Positions 44,581 to 53,664 of a stretch of DNA of 64,000 nucleotides are shown piece after piece (positions within the stretch are counted from its first letter, which is position 1; each line of letters begins with the position of its first letter). The notes beneath the pieces were generated by a model. It saw nothing but the letters and a program-made list of their open reading frames with translations, did no database searches and was not told where the DNA came from. Position numbers and translations under genes: made by a program. Source of the stretch: Martelella sp. NC20 (GTDB taxonomy: Bacteria; Pseudomonadota; Alphaproteobacteria; Rhizobiales; Rhizobiaceae); contig NZ_CP054861.1 in the NCBI RefSeq assembly GCF_013459645.1, positions 5,196,001-5,260,000 of the forward strand, read 5' to 3'.

Positions 44581-45522
44581 TCAGGCGTGAGACGGTTCGA
44601 CCTCGACGGTCAGATGCGAAAGGCCGGGAACGGCGCTGAGCTTTTCGCGGTAGTAGGCGACCGGGCGCATCTCCTCGGCGGCAACGGAGACGATCGCGGC
44701 GCGGTGACCCGGCCCGAGTTGCCAGAGATGCAGATCCTGCACCTGCGCGCCCTCCGCCTCGACGATCCGGCGGATTTCGGGGCCGAGGTCGTCTTCAGCG
44801 GCGTTGTAGTCGACAAGCACCGCGCCGGTATCGCGCATCAGCGTCCACGACCAGCGGGCGATGACGACGGCGCCGACAATGCCGATGACGGGATCGAGGA
44901 ACGACCACCCGAGCAACCGGCCAAACGCCAGCGCCGCGATCGCCAGCACCGAGGTCAGCGCATCGGCGAGCACGTGGAGATAGGCCGCGCGCAAATTGTG
45001 ATCGTGCGCGCCGTGAACATGCCCATGGGAATGGTGGGAGTGGTCCTCATGCAGGAGCAGGGCGCAGACCAGGTTCACGGCGAGACCGACGGAAGCGACT
45101 ATGATGGCGTCGGTGAAGTTGATGCTGACCGGATTTTGCAGCCGCATCAGGCTTTCCCAGCCGATCAGAAGCGCGATCAGCGCCAGAACCGTCGCGCTGC
45201 CGAAGGCGGCGAGATCGCCGACCTTGCCGGTGCCGAAGGAAAAACGCGGGTTTTCGGCATTGCGGCGGGCATAAAGATAGGCGAACGCCGCAATCAGCAT
45301 TGCCGCCGCATGGGTCGACATGTGCCATCCATCCGCCGTCAGTGCCATCGAGCCGAACAGCGATCCGCAAACGATCTCGACCACCATCATCGTGGCGGTG
45401 ATCGCGATCACCAGCCATGTGCGCTTTTCGTTGCGGGTGTGGTTGTCGCCGAGAAAGACGTGATCATGCGCGCCGGAAAGCGCCGGGCCGTGATGATGGG
45501 GATGCGTGTGGTCGTGGTTCAT
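44581..45522 (-). CDS. dmeF: CDF family cobalt/nickel efflux transporter DmeF
   Basis: 313 residues. The cytoplasmic N-terminus is histidine-rich (NHDHTHPHHHG), six membrane segments follow with metal-site residues in ALTADGWHMSTHAA and HVLADALTSVLA, and a His-rich loop (HEDHSHHSHGHVHGAHDH) links helices IV and V; a small cytoplasmic domain ends the protein. The DmeF subgroup of cation diffusion facilitators exports Co(II)/Ni(II) in rhizobia and Cupriavidus. ATG 45522 overlaps the dmeR stop by four bases. Much longer readings upstream are dmeR in another frame. Confidence 0.9.
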   Translation of the reverse strand: MNHDHTHPHHHGPALSGAHDHVFLGDNHTRNEKRTWLVIAITATMMVVEIVCGSLFGSMALTADGWHMSTHAAAMLIAAFAYLYARRNAENPRFSFGTGKVGDLAAFGSATVLALIALLIGWESLMRLQNPVSINFTDAIIVASVGLAVNLVCALLLHEDHSHHSHGHVHGAHDHNLRAAYLHVLADALTSVLAIAALAFGRLLGWSFLDPVIGIVGAVVIARWSWTLMRDTGAVLVDYNAAEDDLGPEIRRIVEAEGAQVQDLHLWQLGPGHRAAIVSVAAEEMRPVAYYREKLSAVPGLSHLTVEVEPSHA

Positions 45523-45797
45523 TTCAAATACCGCCTGATGACCGCGATGAGCTCCTCCGCGCCAGCCGCGCTCGCCTCGTTGCCGGGCGCAAGAGGGGCG
45601 ACGACATGTTCGCGCATATGGTCCTCGATCAGTTCCAGCGTCAGCCCGTTGGCCGCGCCGCGCACCGAGGCGACCAGGTTCAGGATATCGGCACACGGCG
45701 CGCCAGCCTCGAGCTGACGCTCCACCGCCTCGATCTGCCCCTTCAGGCGCCGGACCCGGGCGAGAAGCCTGCCCTTGTTTTCATGTGTATGCGACAT
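45519..45797 (-). CDS. dmeR: Metal-responsive repressor DmeR (RcnR/CsoR/FrmR family)
   Basis: 92-residue all-helical DNA-binding repressor. It begins MSHTHENKGRLLARVRRLKG and has the family metal residues: His at positions 3 and 5, Cys in GAPCADILNLV and His in LIEDHMREHV. The RcnR/DmeR pattern of His plus Cys suits Ni/Co sensing. ATG 45797 is chosen; upstream in-frame codons encode a cysteine-rich tail lying over the operator. Coupled to dmeF. Confidence 0.88.
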   Translation of the reverse strand: MSHTHENKGRLLARVRRLKGQIEAVERQLEAGAPCADILNLVASVRGAANGLTLELIEDHMREHVVAPLAPGNEASAAGAEELIAVIRRYLK

Positions 45798-45800
45798 AGG

Positions 45801-45817
45801 ATAGGAGGGTACCCTAT
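45801..45817. promoter_or_regulatory. Candidate DmeR operator
   Basis: ATAGGAGGGTACCCTAT: a G-tract/C-tract dyad centred on GGGTACCC and bounded by ATAGG/CCTAT, three bases upstream of dmeR. RcnR/CsoR-family operators are A/T-flanked G- or C-tracts of this form. Position and symmetry support autoregulation by metal. Confidence 0.6.
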
Positions 45818-45913
45818 AGGCGGGCACAACACAATAGCAGGTTACAATCGGGCAGCAGCAGACGGGCAAGGCTGACGCCGGTCCCCGACGTGCCGGGCGG
45901 CAATGCGGCGGCT

Positions 45914-46600
45914 TTACGACTTCCGATCGAGCAGGTCGGGCCTTCGCGCGCGGGTGAGCGCCAGCGCCTGTTCATGACGCCAGCGGTCGATCGCGGCATG
46001 ATTGCCGGAGGTCAGCACGTCGGGAATGCCCTCGCCTTCCCATTCGGCCGGGCGGGTATAATGGGGATGTTCCAGAAGGCCGTTCTCGAAGCTTTCATGG
46101 GCGCCGGAAAGGGCATTGCCCATCACTCCCGGCAGAACCCTGACGACAGCATCGAGAAGCGTCAGCGCCGCCGGTTCGCCGCCGGAGAGAATATAATCGC
46201 CGATCGAGATTTCCTCCAGATCGCGCCCGTCGATCACCCGCTGGTCGACGCCTTCGAAGCGGCCGCAGACGATGACGACGCCGGGGCCTTCCGCCAGTTC
46301 CCGCACCCGCTTTTGCGTGAGCGGCCGTCCGCGCGGGCTCATCAGCAGCCGGGGCCGGGCGTCAGCGCCGGAAACGGCGTCGATCGCCTTGCCCAGAATA
46401 TCGGCGCGCAGCACCATGCCCGCGCCGCCGCCGGCCGGGGTATCGTCGACGCTTCTGTGTTTGTCATCGGCAAAGTCGCGGATATTGACGGCATCGAGCG
46501 ACCAGTCGCCGCGCTCGGCCGCGCGGCCTGCGAGCGAATGGCCGAGATGCCCCGGAAACATTTCGGGATAAAGCGTCAGCACCGTCGCCTTGAAGCTCAT
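45914..46600 (-). CDS. trmD: tRNA (guanine37-N1)-methyltransferase TrmD
   Basis: 228 residues. It opens [18 protein letters not shown] and has the trefoil-knot SAM site ([42 protein letters not shown]) and YTRPAEWEG near the end. It methylates G37 of tRNAs with a G36 to prevent frameshifting. ATG 46600 lies ten bases after the rimM stop. Essential core gene. Confidence 0.97.
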   Translation of the reverse strand: MSFKATVLTLYPEMFPGHLGHSLAGRAAERGDWSLDAVNIRDFADDKHRSVDDTPAGGGAGMVLRADILGKAIDAVSGADARPRLLMSPRGRPLTQKRVRELAEGPGVVIVCGRFEGVDQRVIDGRDLEEISIGDYILSGGEPAALTLLDAVVRVLPGVMGNALSGAHESFENGLLEHPHYTRPAEWEGEGIPDVLTSGNHAAIDRWRHEQALALTRARRPDLLDRKS

Positions 46601-46610
46601 GGCGCGGCCT

Positions 46611-47177
46611 TCACGCGCCGCCGGCGCCGGGAAAATCCGGATTGCCGTCATCGTCTTCATCGATCAGTCCGGCTGCGACCGGGTCGATCAGGATGCGACC
46701 GTCCTCGAAATCCACCTCCAGCACCGCGTTCTCGTTGAACGGGATCAGCACCGGACGCCGGCCGGGGCCTTTCAGTTCAAGAAGATCGCCGGCGCCGAAA
46801 TCGAACACCGCGCTGACGGCGCCGTAGCTGTTGCCGGCATCATCGAACACATCGAGGCCTTCCAGGTCGGCATAGAAATACTCGTCTTCATCCAGTTCGT
46901 CATCGGGCAGGTTTTCGCGATCGATGAACAGGTCGAGGCCGCGCAGCGCCTCGGCGGCGGTGCGGTCATTGACCCCGCGAAACCGGATCACCACCATGTT
47001 GTTCTTGCCCGGCCGGACCTCGAGTATCTCGAAACTGCGTCCATCCTCGGCATGAAGATGGCCGTAGTCGCCAACGGCGAGCGGATTGGCGCTGAAGCAG
47101 CGCACCCGCACATCGCCGCGCAATCCCTGCGCCGCGCCGATGCTCGCCATCAATACCGGGTCTTTCAGCTTCACCAT
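46611..47177 (-). CDS. rimM: 16S rRNA processing protein RimM
   Basis: 188 residues. N-terminal RimM domain ([19 protein letters not shown]) and C-terminal PRC-barrel ([32 protein letters not shown]). It helps assemble the 30S head with S19. The C-terminus has an acidic tail ([12 protein letters not shown]). ATG 47177 is chosen for its conserved N-terminus; GTG 47192 is an in-frame alternative. Confidence 0.95.
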   Translation of the reverse strand: MVKLKDPVLMASIGAAQGLRGDVRVRCFSANPLAVGDYGHLHAEDGRSFEILEVRPGKNNMVVIRFRGVNDRTAAEALRGLDLFIDRENLPDDELDEDEYFYADLEGLDVFDDAGNSYGAVSAVFDFGAGDLLELKGPGRRPVLIPFNENAVLEVDFEDGRILIDPVAAGLIDEDDDGNPDFPGAGGA

Positions 47178-47228
47178 GGTCGAAAATTCCACCTTTGAGT
47201 TTTATCTATTCCGTTTCGGGCCAAAGGA

Positions 47229-47254
47229 AAAGGGCCGGACGCGAGCGCCCGGCC
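47229..47254 (-). terminator. Candidate terminator between rpsP and rimM
   Basis: On the minus strand GGCCGG (47254-47249), inner GC pairs, CCGGCC (47238-47233), then CTTTTCCTTT. Suggests that rpsP transcription partly stops before rimM, allowing high S16 and low RimM/TrmD levels. Confidence 0.55.
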
Positions 47255-47317
47255 TTACTTGTTGAAACGCACCAGATTGCTCGCCCGTCGCAGCGATCCT
47301 CAAGCCCCACCGCCCAC

Positions 47318-47460
47318 AATCTCCCCCCTTTGAGGGGGAGATGTCGCGAAAGCGACAGAGGGGGGTAACGGGCATAAGCCGCCAACGACGCCGTGCTCTC
47401 GGAAAGGGTTCACCCCTCTCTGCCCCTGTCGGGGCATCTCTCCCTCAAGGGGAGAGATTA
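47318..47460. repeat. Mosaic palindromic repeat (CTCCCCC/TGTCGC type), copy 1
   Basis: Contains CTCCCCC/GGGGGAG (47321-47340), TGTCGC-GAAA-GCGACA (47342-47357), a GCCCC/GGGGC hairpin near 47422 and CTCTCCC/GGGGAGAG at the right end. Sits between rpsP and rimM. A related copy is at 57492-57634. Confidence 0.75.
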
Positions 47461-47502
47461 ATTGGAGCACAATCGCGACCGCTCGCGGACAACCCGCCAG
47501 CC

Positions 47503-47886
47503 TTATTCCGAAGCTTCGGCGGTTGCCTCGGCAGCGGCTGCGGCTGCTTCTTCGGCTTTCTGCTTCTTCTCGGCGGCGCGTTCCTCGGCCTTCTTGCCGG
47601 GCTTTGCCTTGTTCGGGTTGTTGCGGACCTTGCGCTCGACAATGCCGGCTTCGGCGAGGAAGCGCATAACGCGGTCGGTCGGCTGCGCGCCGGTGCCGAG
47701 CCAGTACTTCACGCGCTCTTCATCGAACGTGACGCGTTCTTCGTTGTCCTTCGGCAGCATCGGGTTCCAGTGACCGAGCTTCTCGATGAAGCGGCCATCG
47801 CGCGGGGAGCGCTCGTCGGCGGCAACGATGTGGTAGTAAGGACGCTTCTTGGAACCGCCGCGGGCGAGACGAAGTTTGATTGCCAT
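47503..47886 (-). CDS. rpsP: 30S ribosomal protein S16
   Basis: 127 residues: conserved core [32 protein letters not shown] and [15 protein letters not shown], then a lysine/glutamate/alanine-rich tail of about 40 residues common in alphaproteobacteria. AAGGAGAAAC precedes ATG 47886. Confidence 0.97.
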   Translation of the reverse strand: MAIKLRLARGGSKKRPYYHIVAADERSPRDGRFIEKLGHWNPMLPKDNEERVTFDEERVKYWLGTGAQPTDRVMRFLAEAGIVERKVRNNPNKAKPGKKAEERAAEKKQKAEEAAAAAAEATAEASE

Positions 47887-47930
47887 TTTTATGTTTCTCC
47901 TTGATGGATATCGGCCGGTCTCCGGCCTTT

Positions 47931-48242
47931 TTACTGTTCGATGCCGCTGTGTTCGGCGGCGATCTGCTCATGGTGCCGGATGACTTCCTTTATGATGAAA
48001 TTCAGGAATGTCTCGGCAAAGTCGGGGTCGAGGTCGGCGCTGTTCGCCAGAGCCCGCAGCCTCGAAATCTGTTGTTCCTCGCGCGCCGGGTCGGCGGGGG
48101 GAAGATCGTAGTCGGCCTTGAGGTGGCCCACCGCCTTGGTGCAGCGGAACCGCTCGGCCAGAATATGCACCAGCGCGGCGTCGAGATTATCGATCGACTG
48201 GCGATATTGCGTGAGCTGACGTGTGATACCATTATCTGTCAT
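47931..48242 (-). CDS. Chorismate mutase (AroQ type)
   Basis: 103 residues, single all-helical chorismate mutase type II domain: [39 protein letters not shown] and [20 protein letters not shown]. Arg/Lys active-site residues (R13, R31, K39 or so) are in place. Converts chorismate to prephenate for Phe/Tyr. Its ATG overlaps the stop of the upstream AT-rich gene by four bases, which is odd since the normal rhizobial upstream neighbour is ffh. Confidence 0.92.
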   Translation of the reverse strand: MTDNGITRQLTQYRQSIDNLDAALVHILAERFRCTKAVGHLKADYDLPPADPAREEQQISRLRALANSADLDPDFAETFLNFIIKEVIRHHEQIAAEHSGIEQ

Positions 48243-48844
48243 AGGTCTTCGCTAACCTCGCTATACCGCAGCTCTTGCTTTATTTTTTTCCACTCATCTT
48301 TCATAAATAAATTAGAAACAACTATAAATCTACTATGTAAATCTTGGAATTTTTCATGGGAATCTTCCAAATCAATACTTTCTCGATTAGCAATACAGTT
48401 ATTTGATAGCTCCGTCATATCGTGCATAATATTTCGAATTTCAGTAGCTCGTTCGCCGTTATCGGTGAGTTTAAGATGTATGTAATTAAACTCGAATTGA
48501 GCACTTTCCTTATATGGAACCGACGATTTTATAGACATCATCAAGTTAGCTGTCTTTTGGCTAAAATTAGCCATATGAAGCCGGAGATCGTCCAACCAAG
48601 CTTGCCTCATTTTGGCAATCTCCACAGCATTCGTATGGTGACTTTGGCGACGAAAAGACACTTCTGCCGACTGCAAGATTACTTTATTGCTCCGCCTGGC
48701 ATTTCGCGCACCGATAGCAAGACCAGCAAGCGTAATTGTTGCGCTGACAACTCCGTTTAAAACCAATGCGGCCGCGCCGATAAAGGCCACCTGCAAGCTT
48801 GTGTCAAGAGAAGTGAACCATTCGCTAAAAGGCACGTCACTCAT
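48239..48844 (-). CDS. AT-rich hypothetical membrane-anchored protein inserted in the ffh operon
   Basis: 201 residues, no family I can name. One or two hydrophobic stretches at about 17-46 (LQVAFIGAAALVLNGVVSA, then ITLAGLAIGARNARR) are followed by a long hydrophilic, helical cytoplasmic part with EIAKMRQAWLDDLRLHMANF; an R-Q-x-W-x-x-x-L-R pattern like this recurs in small uncharacterised bacterial membrane proteins. Base composition is alien: 14 of 60 bases in 48301-48360 are G or C. It starts five bases after ffh and its TGA overlaps the chorismate mutase ATG, so it is fitted neatly into a core operon. Probably horizontally acquired; function unknown. Confidence 0.75.
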   Translation of the reverse strand: MSDVPFSEWFTSLDTSLQVAFIGAAALVLNGVVSATITLAGLAIGARNARRSNKVILQSAEVSFRRQSHHTNAVEIAKMRQAWLDDLRLHMANFSQKTANLMMSIKSSVPYKESAQFEFNYIHLKLTDNGERATEIRNIMHDMTELSNNCIANRESIDLEDSHEKFQDLHSRFIVVSNLFMKDEWKKIKQELRYSEVSEDL

Positions 48845-48849
48845 CTGAG

Positions 48850-50391
48850 TTATTTACCTTTCTTCCCTTTGCCGAAGCCGCCGAAGCCGCCAAGCCCCGG
48901 AAGCTTGGGACCACCCAGGCCAGGAAGTCCGCCGCCGAGACTGCCGGCCTGCTTCTGCAACTCGGCAAGCTGGTTGGCGTCGAGCTTGGAAAGGTCGGGC
49001 ATGCCGCCACCCATTCCACCCATTCCACCCATGCCACCGGGCATTCCGCCGCCGCCGAGCATGCCCATCATCTGCTTCATCTTGCCTTTGCCCTTGCCGC
49101 CCATGGCTTTCATCATGTCGGCCATCTGGCGGTGCATCTTCAGAAGCTTGTTGATATCGGCGGCGGAGGTGCCGGAACCGGCGGCAATGCGCTTCTTGCG
49201 CGAATTCTTCAGGACATCGGGATGGGCGCGCTCATATCTGGTCATCGACGAGATGATCGCGAGCTGGCGCCTGAACACGCTGTCGTCCATGCCGGCGGCC
49301 GCCAGCTTGTCCTTCATGCCGCCCATGCCGGGCATCATGCCCATAATGCCGCCCATGCCGCCCATGTTCTGCATCTGCTTCAACTGCTCGGACATGTCAT
49401 CGAGGTCGAACTTGCCCTTGGCCATCTTCTCGGCCATGGCGCGGGCCTTGTCTGCATCGATGGTCTCGGCGGCCTTTTCCACCAGCGAGACGATATCGCC
49501 CATGCCGAGAATGCGGTCTGCAATGCGCTTCGGGTGAAACTCCTCAAGCGCATCCATCTTCTCGCCGGTACCGATCAGCTTGATCGGCTTGCCGGTGACC
49601 GCGCGCATCGAAAGGGCCGCACCGCCGCGCCCGTCGCCATCCATGCGGGTCAGCACCAGGCCGGTGATGCCCACGCGACTATCAAAATTCCGGGCGAGAT
49701 TGACGGCGTCCTGACCCGTCAGGCTGTCGGCGACCAGCAGGATTTCATGCGGGTTCGAGACCTTACGGATCTCGGCCATCTCGACCATCAGCGGCTCGTC
49801 GATATGGGTGCGGCCGGCGGTATCGAGAATGACGACGTCATGGCCGCCGAGTTTCGCGGCCTGCACCGCGCGCTTGGCGATCGCGACCGGGTCCTGCCCC
49901 TTGATCACGGGCAGCGTGTCGACCTTCACCTGTTCGCCGATCTGCTTCAACTGCTCCTGCGCCGCGGGCCGCCGGGTGTCGAGCGAGGCCATCAGCACAC
50001 GTTTGCGGTCGCGGTTGGTCAGCCTTGCTGCGATCTTGCCGGTGGTGGTGGTCTTGCCCGAACCCTGCAGGCCGACCATCATGATCACGACCGGCGACGG
50101 GGCGTTGAGATCGATGGTGACGCCCTCGGCGCCCAGCATCTCGACCAGTTCGTCGTGGACGATCTTGACGACCATCTGGCCGGGCTTGATCGATTTCACA
50201 ACGTCGGCGCCAACGGCCTTTTCCTTCACCTTCGCGGTGAAGTCGCGCACCACTTCGAGCGCGACGTCGGCCTCCAGCAGGGCGCGCCGAACCTCGCGCA
50301 GCGCAGCCGCTACATCGGCTTCGGAAAGCGCGCCGCGGCCGGTCAATCCCTTGAGGACGGAACCAAGGCGGTCCTGGAGGTTTTCAAACAT
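48850..50391 (-). CDS. ffh: Signal recognition particle protein Ffh
   Basis: 513 residues: N domain, GTPase G domain with GLQGSGKTTTTGKIA (G1), DTAGRTHIDEPL (G3), and TRMDGDGRGGAAL (G4), then a methionine-rich M domain for signal peptides and 4.5S RNA (RRQLAIISSMTRYER, SRKKRIAAGSGTSAADI). The C-terminus is an unusually long Gly/Met-rich run (MGGMGGMGGGMPDL). Works with FtsY, encoded 6 kb away. No 4.5S RNA gene was seen nearby. Confidence 0.97.
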   Translation of the reverse strand: MFENLQDRLGSVLKGLTGRGALSEADVAAALREVRRALLEADVALEVVRDFTAKVKEKAVGADVVKSIKPGQMVVKIVHDELVEMLGAEGVTIDLNAPSPVVIMMVGLQGSGKTTTTGKIAARLTNRDRKRVLMASLDTRRPAAQEQLKQIGEQVKVDTLPVIKGQDPVAIAKRAVQAAKLGGHDVVILDTAGRTHIDEPLMVEMAEIRKVSNPHEILLVADSLTGQDAVNLARNFDSRVGITGLVLTRMDGDGRGGAALSMRAVTGKPIKLIGTGEKMDALEEFHPKRIADRILGMGDIVSLVEKAAETIDADKARAMAEKMAKGKFDLDDMSEQLKQMQNMGGMGGIMGMMPGMGGMKDKLAAAGMDDSVFRRQLAIISSMTRYERAHPDVLKNSRKKRIAAGSGTSAADINKLLKMHRQMADMMKAMGGKGKGKMKQMMGMLGGGGMPGGMGGMGGMGGGMPDLSKLDANQLAELQKQAGSLGGGLPGLGGPKLPGLGGFGGFGKGKKGK

Positions 50392-50715
50392 TGCCCATTC
50401 CCTTTTCGTTTCGGCTTTTGGTCATGCCGAAACGTTGGCACAGCAGCCGGCAAAAACAAGACGCAAAGCAAAAATCCATCCGAGGGCGCATCGCGCTGTC
50501 GGATGTTGACCTCCGGGCTCTCTTTATACCTTTGCGGGCCCCGGTCGGCGGCTGAACGTCTTGCTGTCAGCTGATTGAGGCCGGATAAACAGCAAGATTG
50601 CGGCAAAGTCAAGCCTGCCCGCCGAACGCCCCATGGAACTTTACCCGTTCCAACAGCATATAACGCTATCGACACTGTATCCGGGCGCTCCCGGCGAAGG
50701 AAGGTCAAGCTCCAT
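50392..50715. other. Divergent intergenic region between ffh and the MBL-fold gene
   Basis: About 320 bases holding the promoters of both divergent genes. No RNA gene, terminator or convincing operator seen. A plus-strand frame runs through it from 50575 into the MBL gene but its first 47 codons are basic, unconserved-looking sequence. Confidence 0.5.
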
Positions 50716-51738
50716 ATGATACCGGCCAGAACCGTTTTGCAGACAAAGAACCGCTATTACACCGGTCCGAAAAGCGATCATTTCGACGGCAAGCTGTTCT
50801 TCAATCCAGACGGCATGAATCCGCCCGGCTTCCGCGAAGTCATCAAATGGCAGATCAGCAACAAGAAATCGCTCTGGCCGAAACAGGTCGAGTGCGCGTT
50901 CACGCCGGCAAAACCGGATCGGCGCGTTGCCGGCGGCGACATGCGGGTCACCATGATCGGCCATGCCAGCCTGCTGATCCAGGTCGCCGGCATCAATATC
51001 CTGACCGACCCGATCTATACCGAGCGGGCAAGCCCGTTCGAGGTCGCCGGCCCCAAACGGGTGTGCGCGCCCGGCGTGCCGTTTGATGATCTGCCGCCGA
51101 TCGATGTCGTGCTGGTCACGCATAACCACTATGACCATTTGAGCCTGCCAACGCTCACCCGGCTTCACAAAGCCCACAGACCGCGCATCGTCACGCCGCT
51201 CGGCAATGACACGATCATCCGCACCAAGGTGCCCGATGCCGATATCGCCGTGCTCGACTGGGGCGCGCAGGCGCCGCTTCCCGGCGGGCTCAACGTCTTC
51301 GCCGAGCCCTGCCACCACTGGTCGGCGCGCGGGGTGACCGACCGGCGCATGGCGCTCTGGGCCGCCTTTGTGGTCGAAACGCCCGCCGGGCTGATCTATC
51401 ATGTCGGCGATACCGGCTTTCACGAGGGCCGCAACTACAAGGCGGCGGCGGAAAGATACGGCAGCTTCCGGCTCGCCAACCTGCCGATCGGGGCCTATGA
51501 GCCGCGGTTCTTCATGAAGAACGAGCATCAGGATCCGGTCGAGGCCGTGGCCGGCTTTGAGCTCTGCAACGCCGCCTATGCCTGCGGCCACCATTTCGGC
51601 ACGTTCCAGCTCACCGACGAGGGACGGGACGATCCAGTCGATCTCCTGAAATCCGCGCTCGCCGATGCCGGCATTGCCGGTGAGCGGTTCCGGCCGCTTG
51701 AGCCCGGCGAGGCTTTCGATGTGCCCGCCCCCGCCTGA
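50716..51738 (+). CDS. MBL-fold metallohydrolase (NAPE-PLD/UlaG-like)
   Basis: 340 residues. The zinc-binding motif is VTHNHYDHLSL, with further ligands in CHHWSARG, YHVGDTGFHEG and CGHHFGTFQL. VTMIGHASLLIQ marks the first strand pair. Relatives hydrolyse N-acyl-phosphatidylethanolamine or act as RNases/lactonases. ATG 50716 is chosen with AAGGAAGG about 13 bases upstream. It ends two bases from the convergent DNA-alkylation repair gene. Substrate unknown. Confidence 0.85.
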   Translation: MIPARTVLQTKNRYYTGPKSDHFDGKLFFNPDGMNPPGFREVIKWQISNKKSLWPKQVECAFTPAKPDRRVAGGDMRVTMIGHASLLIQVAGINILTDPIYTERASPFEVAGPKRVCAPGVPFDDLPPIDVVLVTHNHYDHLSLPTLTRLHKAHRPRIVTPLGNDTIIRTKVPDADIAVLDWGAQAPLPGGLNVFAEPCHHWSARGVTDRRMALWAAFVVETPAGLIYHVGDTGFHEGRNYKAAAERYGSFRLANLPIGAYEPRFFMKNEHQDPVEAVAGFELCNAAYACGHHFGTFQLTDEGRDDPVDLLKSALADAGIAGERFRPLEPGEAFDVPAPA

Positions 51739-51740
51739 CG

Positions 51741-52430
51741 TCAGGCTTTCAGCCGCGCCAGTCGCTTCGGTTCGCTCAGATACTTCGCCGCGTCACGGCC
51801 AACCCAGCGCCTGGTCCCGTCATCCGACGTCGCCAGGCTTTCCGCGAGGGCAAGGGCCGCCCGATGGCAGGTCGTGTTTCGCATGCCGATATTGCGCAGC
51901 GCCCAGTTGACGGCCTTCTTGACGAAATTGCGATCATCGCCGGCATGGACTTCGATCAGCGGCAGAAGGGCCATGAAGCTCTCGTCCGGATCCGTCTTGC
52001 AGTGGACGGCCGCGCCCGCGATCATGGCGAAGGCCGTCCGGCGCACGAATTCCCGGTCGTCGGCCGCAAACCGTGCAATCAGCGCCGGATCGAACCGCGC
52101 CTCCACGAACAGGTCGGCGGCCATGTCGACCATTTCCCAGGAGGTGAAATCGGCGGCAAGGCCGAACATCTCATCCGACGTCAGCCTTTCGGGCTCGAAT
52201 GTCAGCAGCGCCAGAAGCTTGGCCTCGCGCACCGGGCTCTGCCAGAGCGCGAAGGCCCGCGCGTGGTCGGCGCCAATGGTGCGGGCAATCTGGCGCAGCG
52301 CCGGATTGGAAAGCCCGATGGCGCTTTCCGTCCGGATGCCGACGCGGTCCATGCCCGAAATCAGCGCCGGATCGGCACTGGCCTCAAGCGCGGCCACGAC
52401 CGCATCCGCCGAGGAAGACTTTGACAGCAT
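51741..52430 (-). CDS. DNA alkylation repair protein, AlkD-like HEAT-repeat glycosylase
   Basis: 229 residues of HEAT-like helices. VRIRTES-type start (RVGIRTESAIGLSNPALRQIA), WQSPVREAKLLAL, TSWEMVDMAADLF and KKAVNWALRNIGMRN with catalytic-type Asp/Trp/Arg residues match AlkD-like enzymes that remove 3- or 7-alkylpurines. Convergent with the MBL gene; may share a promoter-proximal position with the downstream-lying transporter gene only loosely (31-base gap, same strand). Confidence 0.85.
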   Translation of the reverse strand: MLSKSSSADAVVAALEASADPALISGMDRVGIRTESAIGLSNPALRQIARTIGADHARAFALWQSPVREAKLLALLTFEPERLTSDEMFGLAADFTSWEMVDMAADLFVEARFDPALIARFAADDREFVRRTAFAMIAGAAVHCKTDPDESFMALLPLIEVHAGDDRNFVKKAVNWALRNIGMRNTTCHRAALALAESLATSDDGTRRWVGRDAAKYLSEPKRLARLKA

Positions 52431-52461
52431 GCGAGGCCCTCCAGAGCCGGTATCCGCCCCC

Positions 52462-53361
52462 TCACCTGCCGGCGAGCGAGGCTTCGGTGGACGAGGCGCC
52501 TTCGCGTTTTTTCAGGGCATGCTCGCGCCAGATCGTGAAGAAACCGGCGCCGACCACGATCACGGCGCCGGTCAGCATGTTCACGGTCAGCGTCTCGTGG
52601 AACAACAGCACGCCGAAAAGCAGGCCGTAGACGAGTTGCAGATAGACAAATGTCTGCACCGTGACCGCCTCGGTGATCGCCAGCGCCCGGATGAGGCAGT
52701 AGTGACCGGCGATCCCGGAAAAGCAGAGCGCCGTCAACCAGAACCAGTCGACCGGCACCGGGTTTTCCCAGAAGAACGGCCCGATCAGGCTGGTCACCGC
52801 CATGCCGACGACGCCGGTATAGAACAGGCTGACATCGGCGCTGTCATAGCGGCCGGCAAGCCGCGTGAACAGCGAATAGAGCGCAAAGACGCAACAGCTC
52901 GCCACCGGGATAAGCGTCGCCGGCGAGAACCGCTCGCCCAGCGGATCGATGATGATCAGCACCCCGACAAGCCCGCTGATGATCGCCAGCCAGCGCCGCC
53001 AGCCAACCCTTTCCCCGAGAATCGGCACCGAAAGCAGCGCGACAACGAGGGGGGCGGCCATGAAGATCGCCTGGCTTTGCGCCAGCCCGACAATCGAGAA
53101 CGAAAAGATCGCGAACAGGATCTGCGTGATCAGCAGCAGGCTTCGCCCGATCTGGAGCCCGAGATGCTCGGTCCTGATCGCGGCTGCGAAACCGCCCGGC
53201 CGGCGCGCCGCAAACACAACCACGAACGCCGCGAACGCCCAGAAGCGCACCATGGCGATGAAAAACGGCGAATAGAGCGGCCCGAGATGGCGCGTGATCG
53301 CATCCTGGGCGGAAAAGATCGTGACCGCCGCGACGGCAAGCAGAATGCCCGAGACCTTCAT
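52462..53361 (-). CDS. DMT superfamily (EamA) transporter
   Basis: 299 residues, ten membrane segments in two EamA repeats (ILLAVAAVTIFSAQDAITRHL at the start, LISGLVGVLIIIDPLG at the end of the first repeat, VYGLLFGVLLFHETLT in the second). Likely exports small metabolites such as amino acids. Same strand as the alkD-like gene and 31 bases upstream of it, so probably co-transcribed. Confidence 0.92.
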   Translation of the reverse strand: MKVSGILLAVAAVTIFSAQDAITRHLGPLYSPFFIAMVRFWAFAAFVVVFAARRPGGFAAAIRTEHLGLQIGRSLLLITQILFAIFSFSIVGLAQSQAIFMAAPLVVALLSVPILGERVGWRRWLAIISGLVGVLIIIDPLGERFSPATLIPVASCCVFALYSLFTRLAGRYDSADVSLFYTGVVGMAVTSLIGPFFWENPVPVDWFWLTALCFSGIAGHYCLIRALAITEAVTVQTFVYLQLVYGLLFGVLLFHETLTVNMLTGAVIVVGAGFFTIWREHALKKREGASSTEASLAGR

Positions 53362-53664
53362 GCCGGCACTCCGGCGTCATGACGGACGTCCCGGGCCGGG
53401 GTCGTCTGGTTCATCGACTCAATATCATGAGTGGGCATCGGGTCTGGACTTTCGAAGGCGGCGCGGCCGGGGTTATCGGGGTTTGCGCATTGCCGGGGCA
53501 GGCTGGATCATGGGCGAACCTAATCATGAAACGCCCCCTTGGCAAAGGCCGCCAACCCGCCTTGCGGTTCCCCGCAGCGGATTTTCCCGGTTTTGCCCGG
53601 CGGGACTGGTGACGGCGCGGGCATTTGCCCATATAAGATCGCGATAATGACAGGAGTGCCAGGC
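53362..53664. other. Intergenic region between the DMT transporter and dapF
   Basis: About 300 bases between divergent genes, containing promoters in both directions. Open frames here are short and uncharacteristic. An in-frame ATG at 53647 could extend DapF by six residues. No RNA or repeat recognised. Confidence 0.45.

Noticed and set aside
50392..50715. 4.5S (SRP) RNA gene next to ffh
   Set aside because: The conserved GGAAGCAGCC-type apical region is not present; the gene must lie elsewhere.
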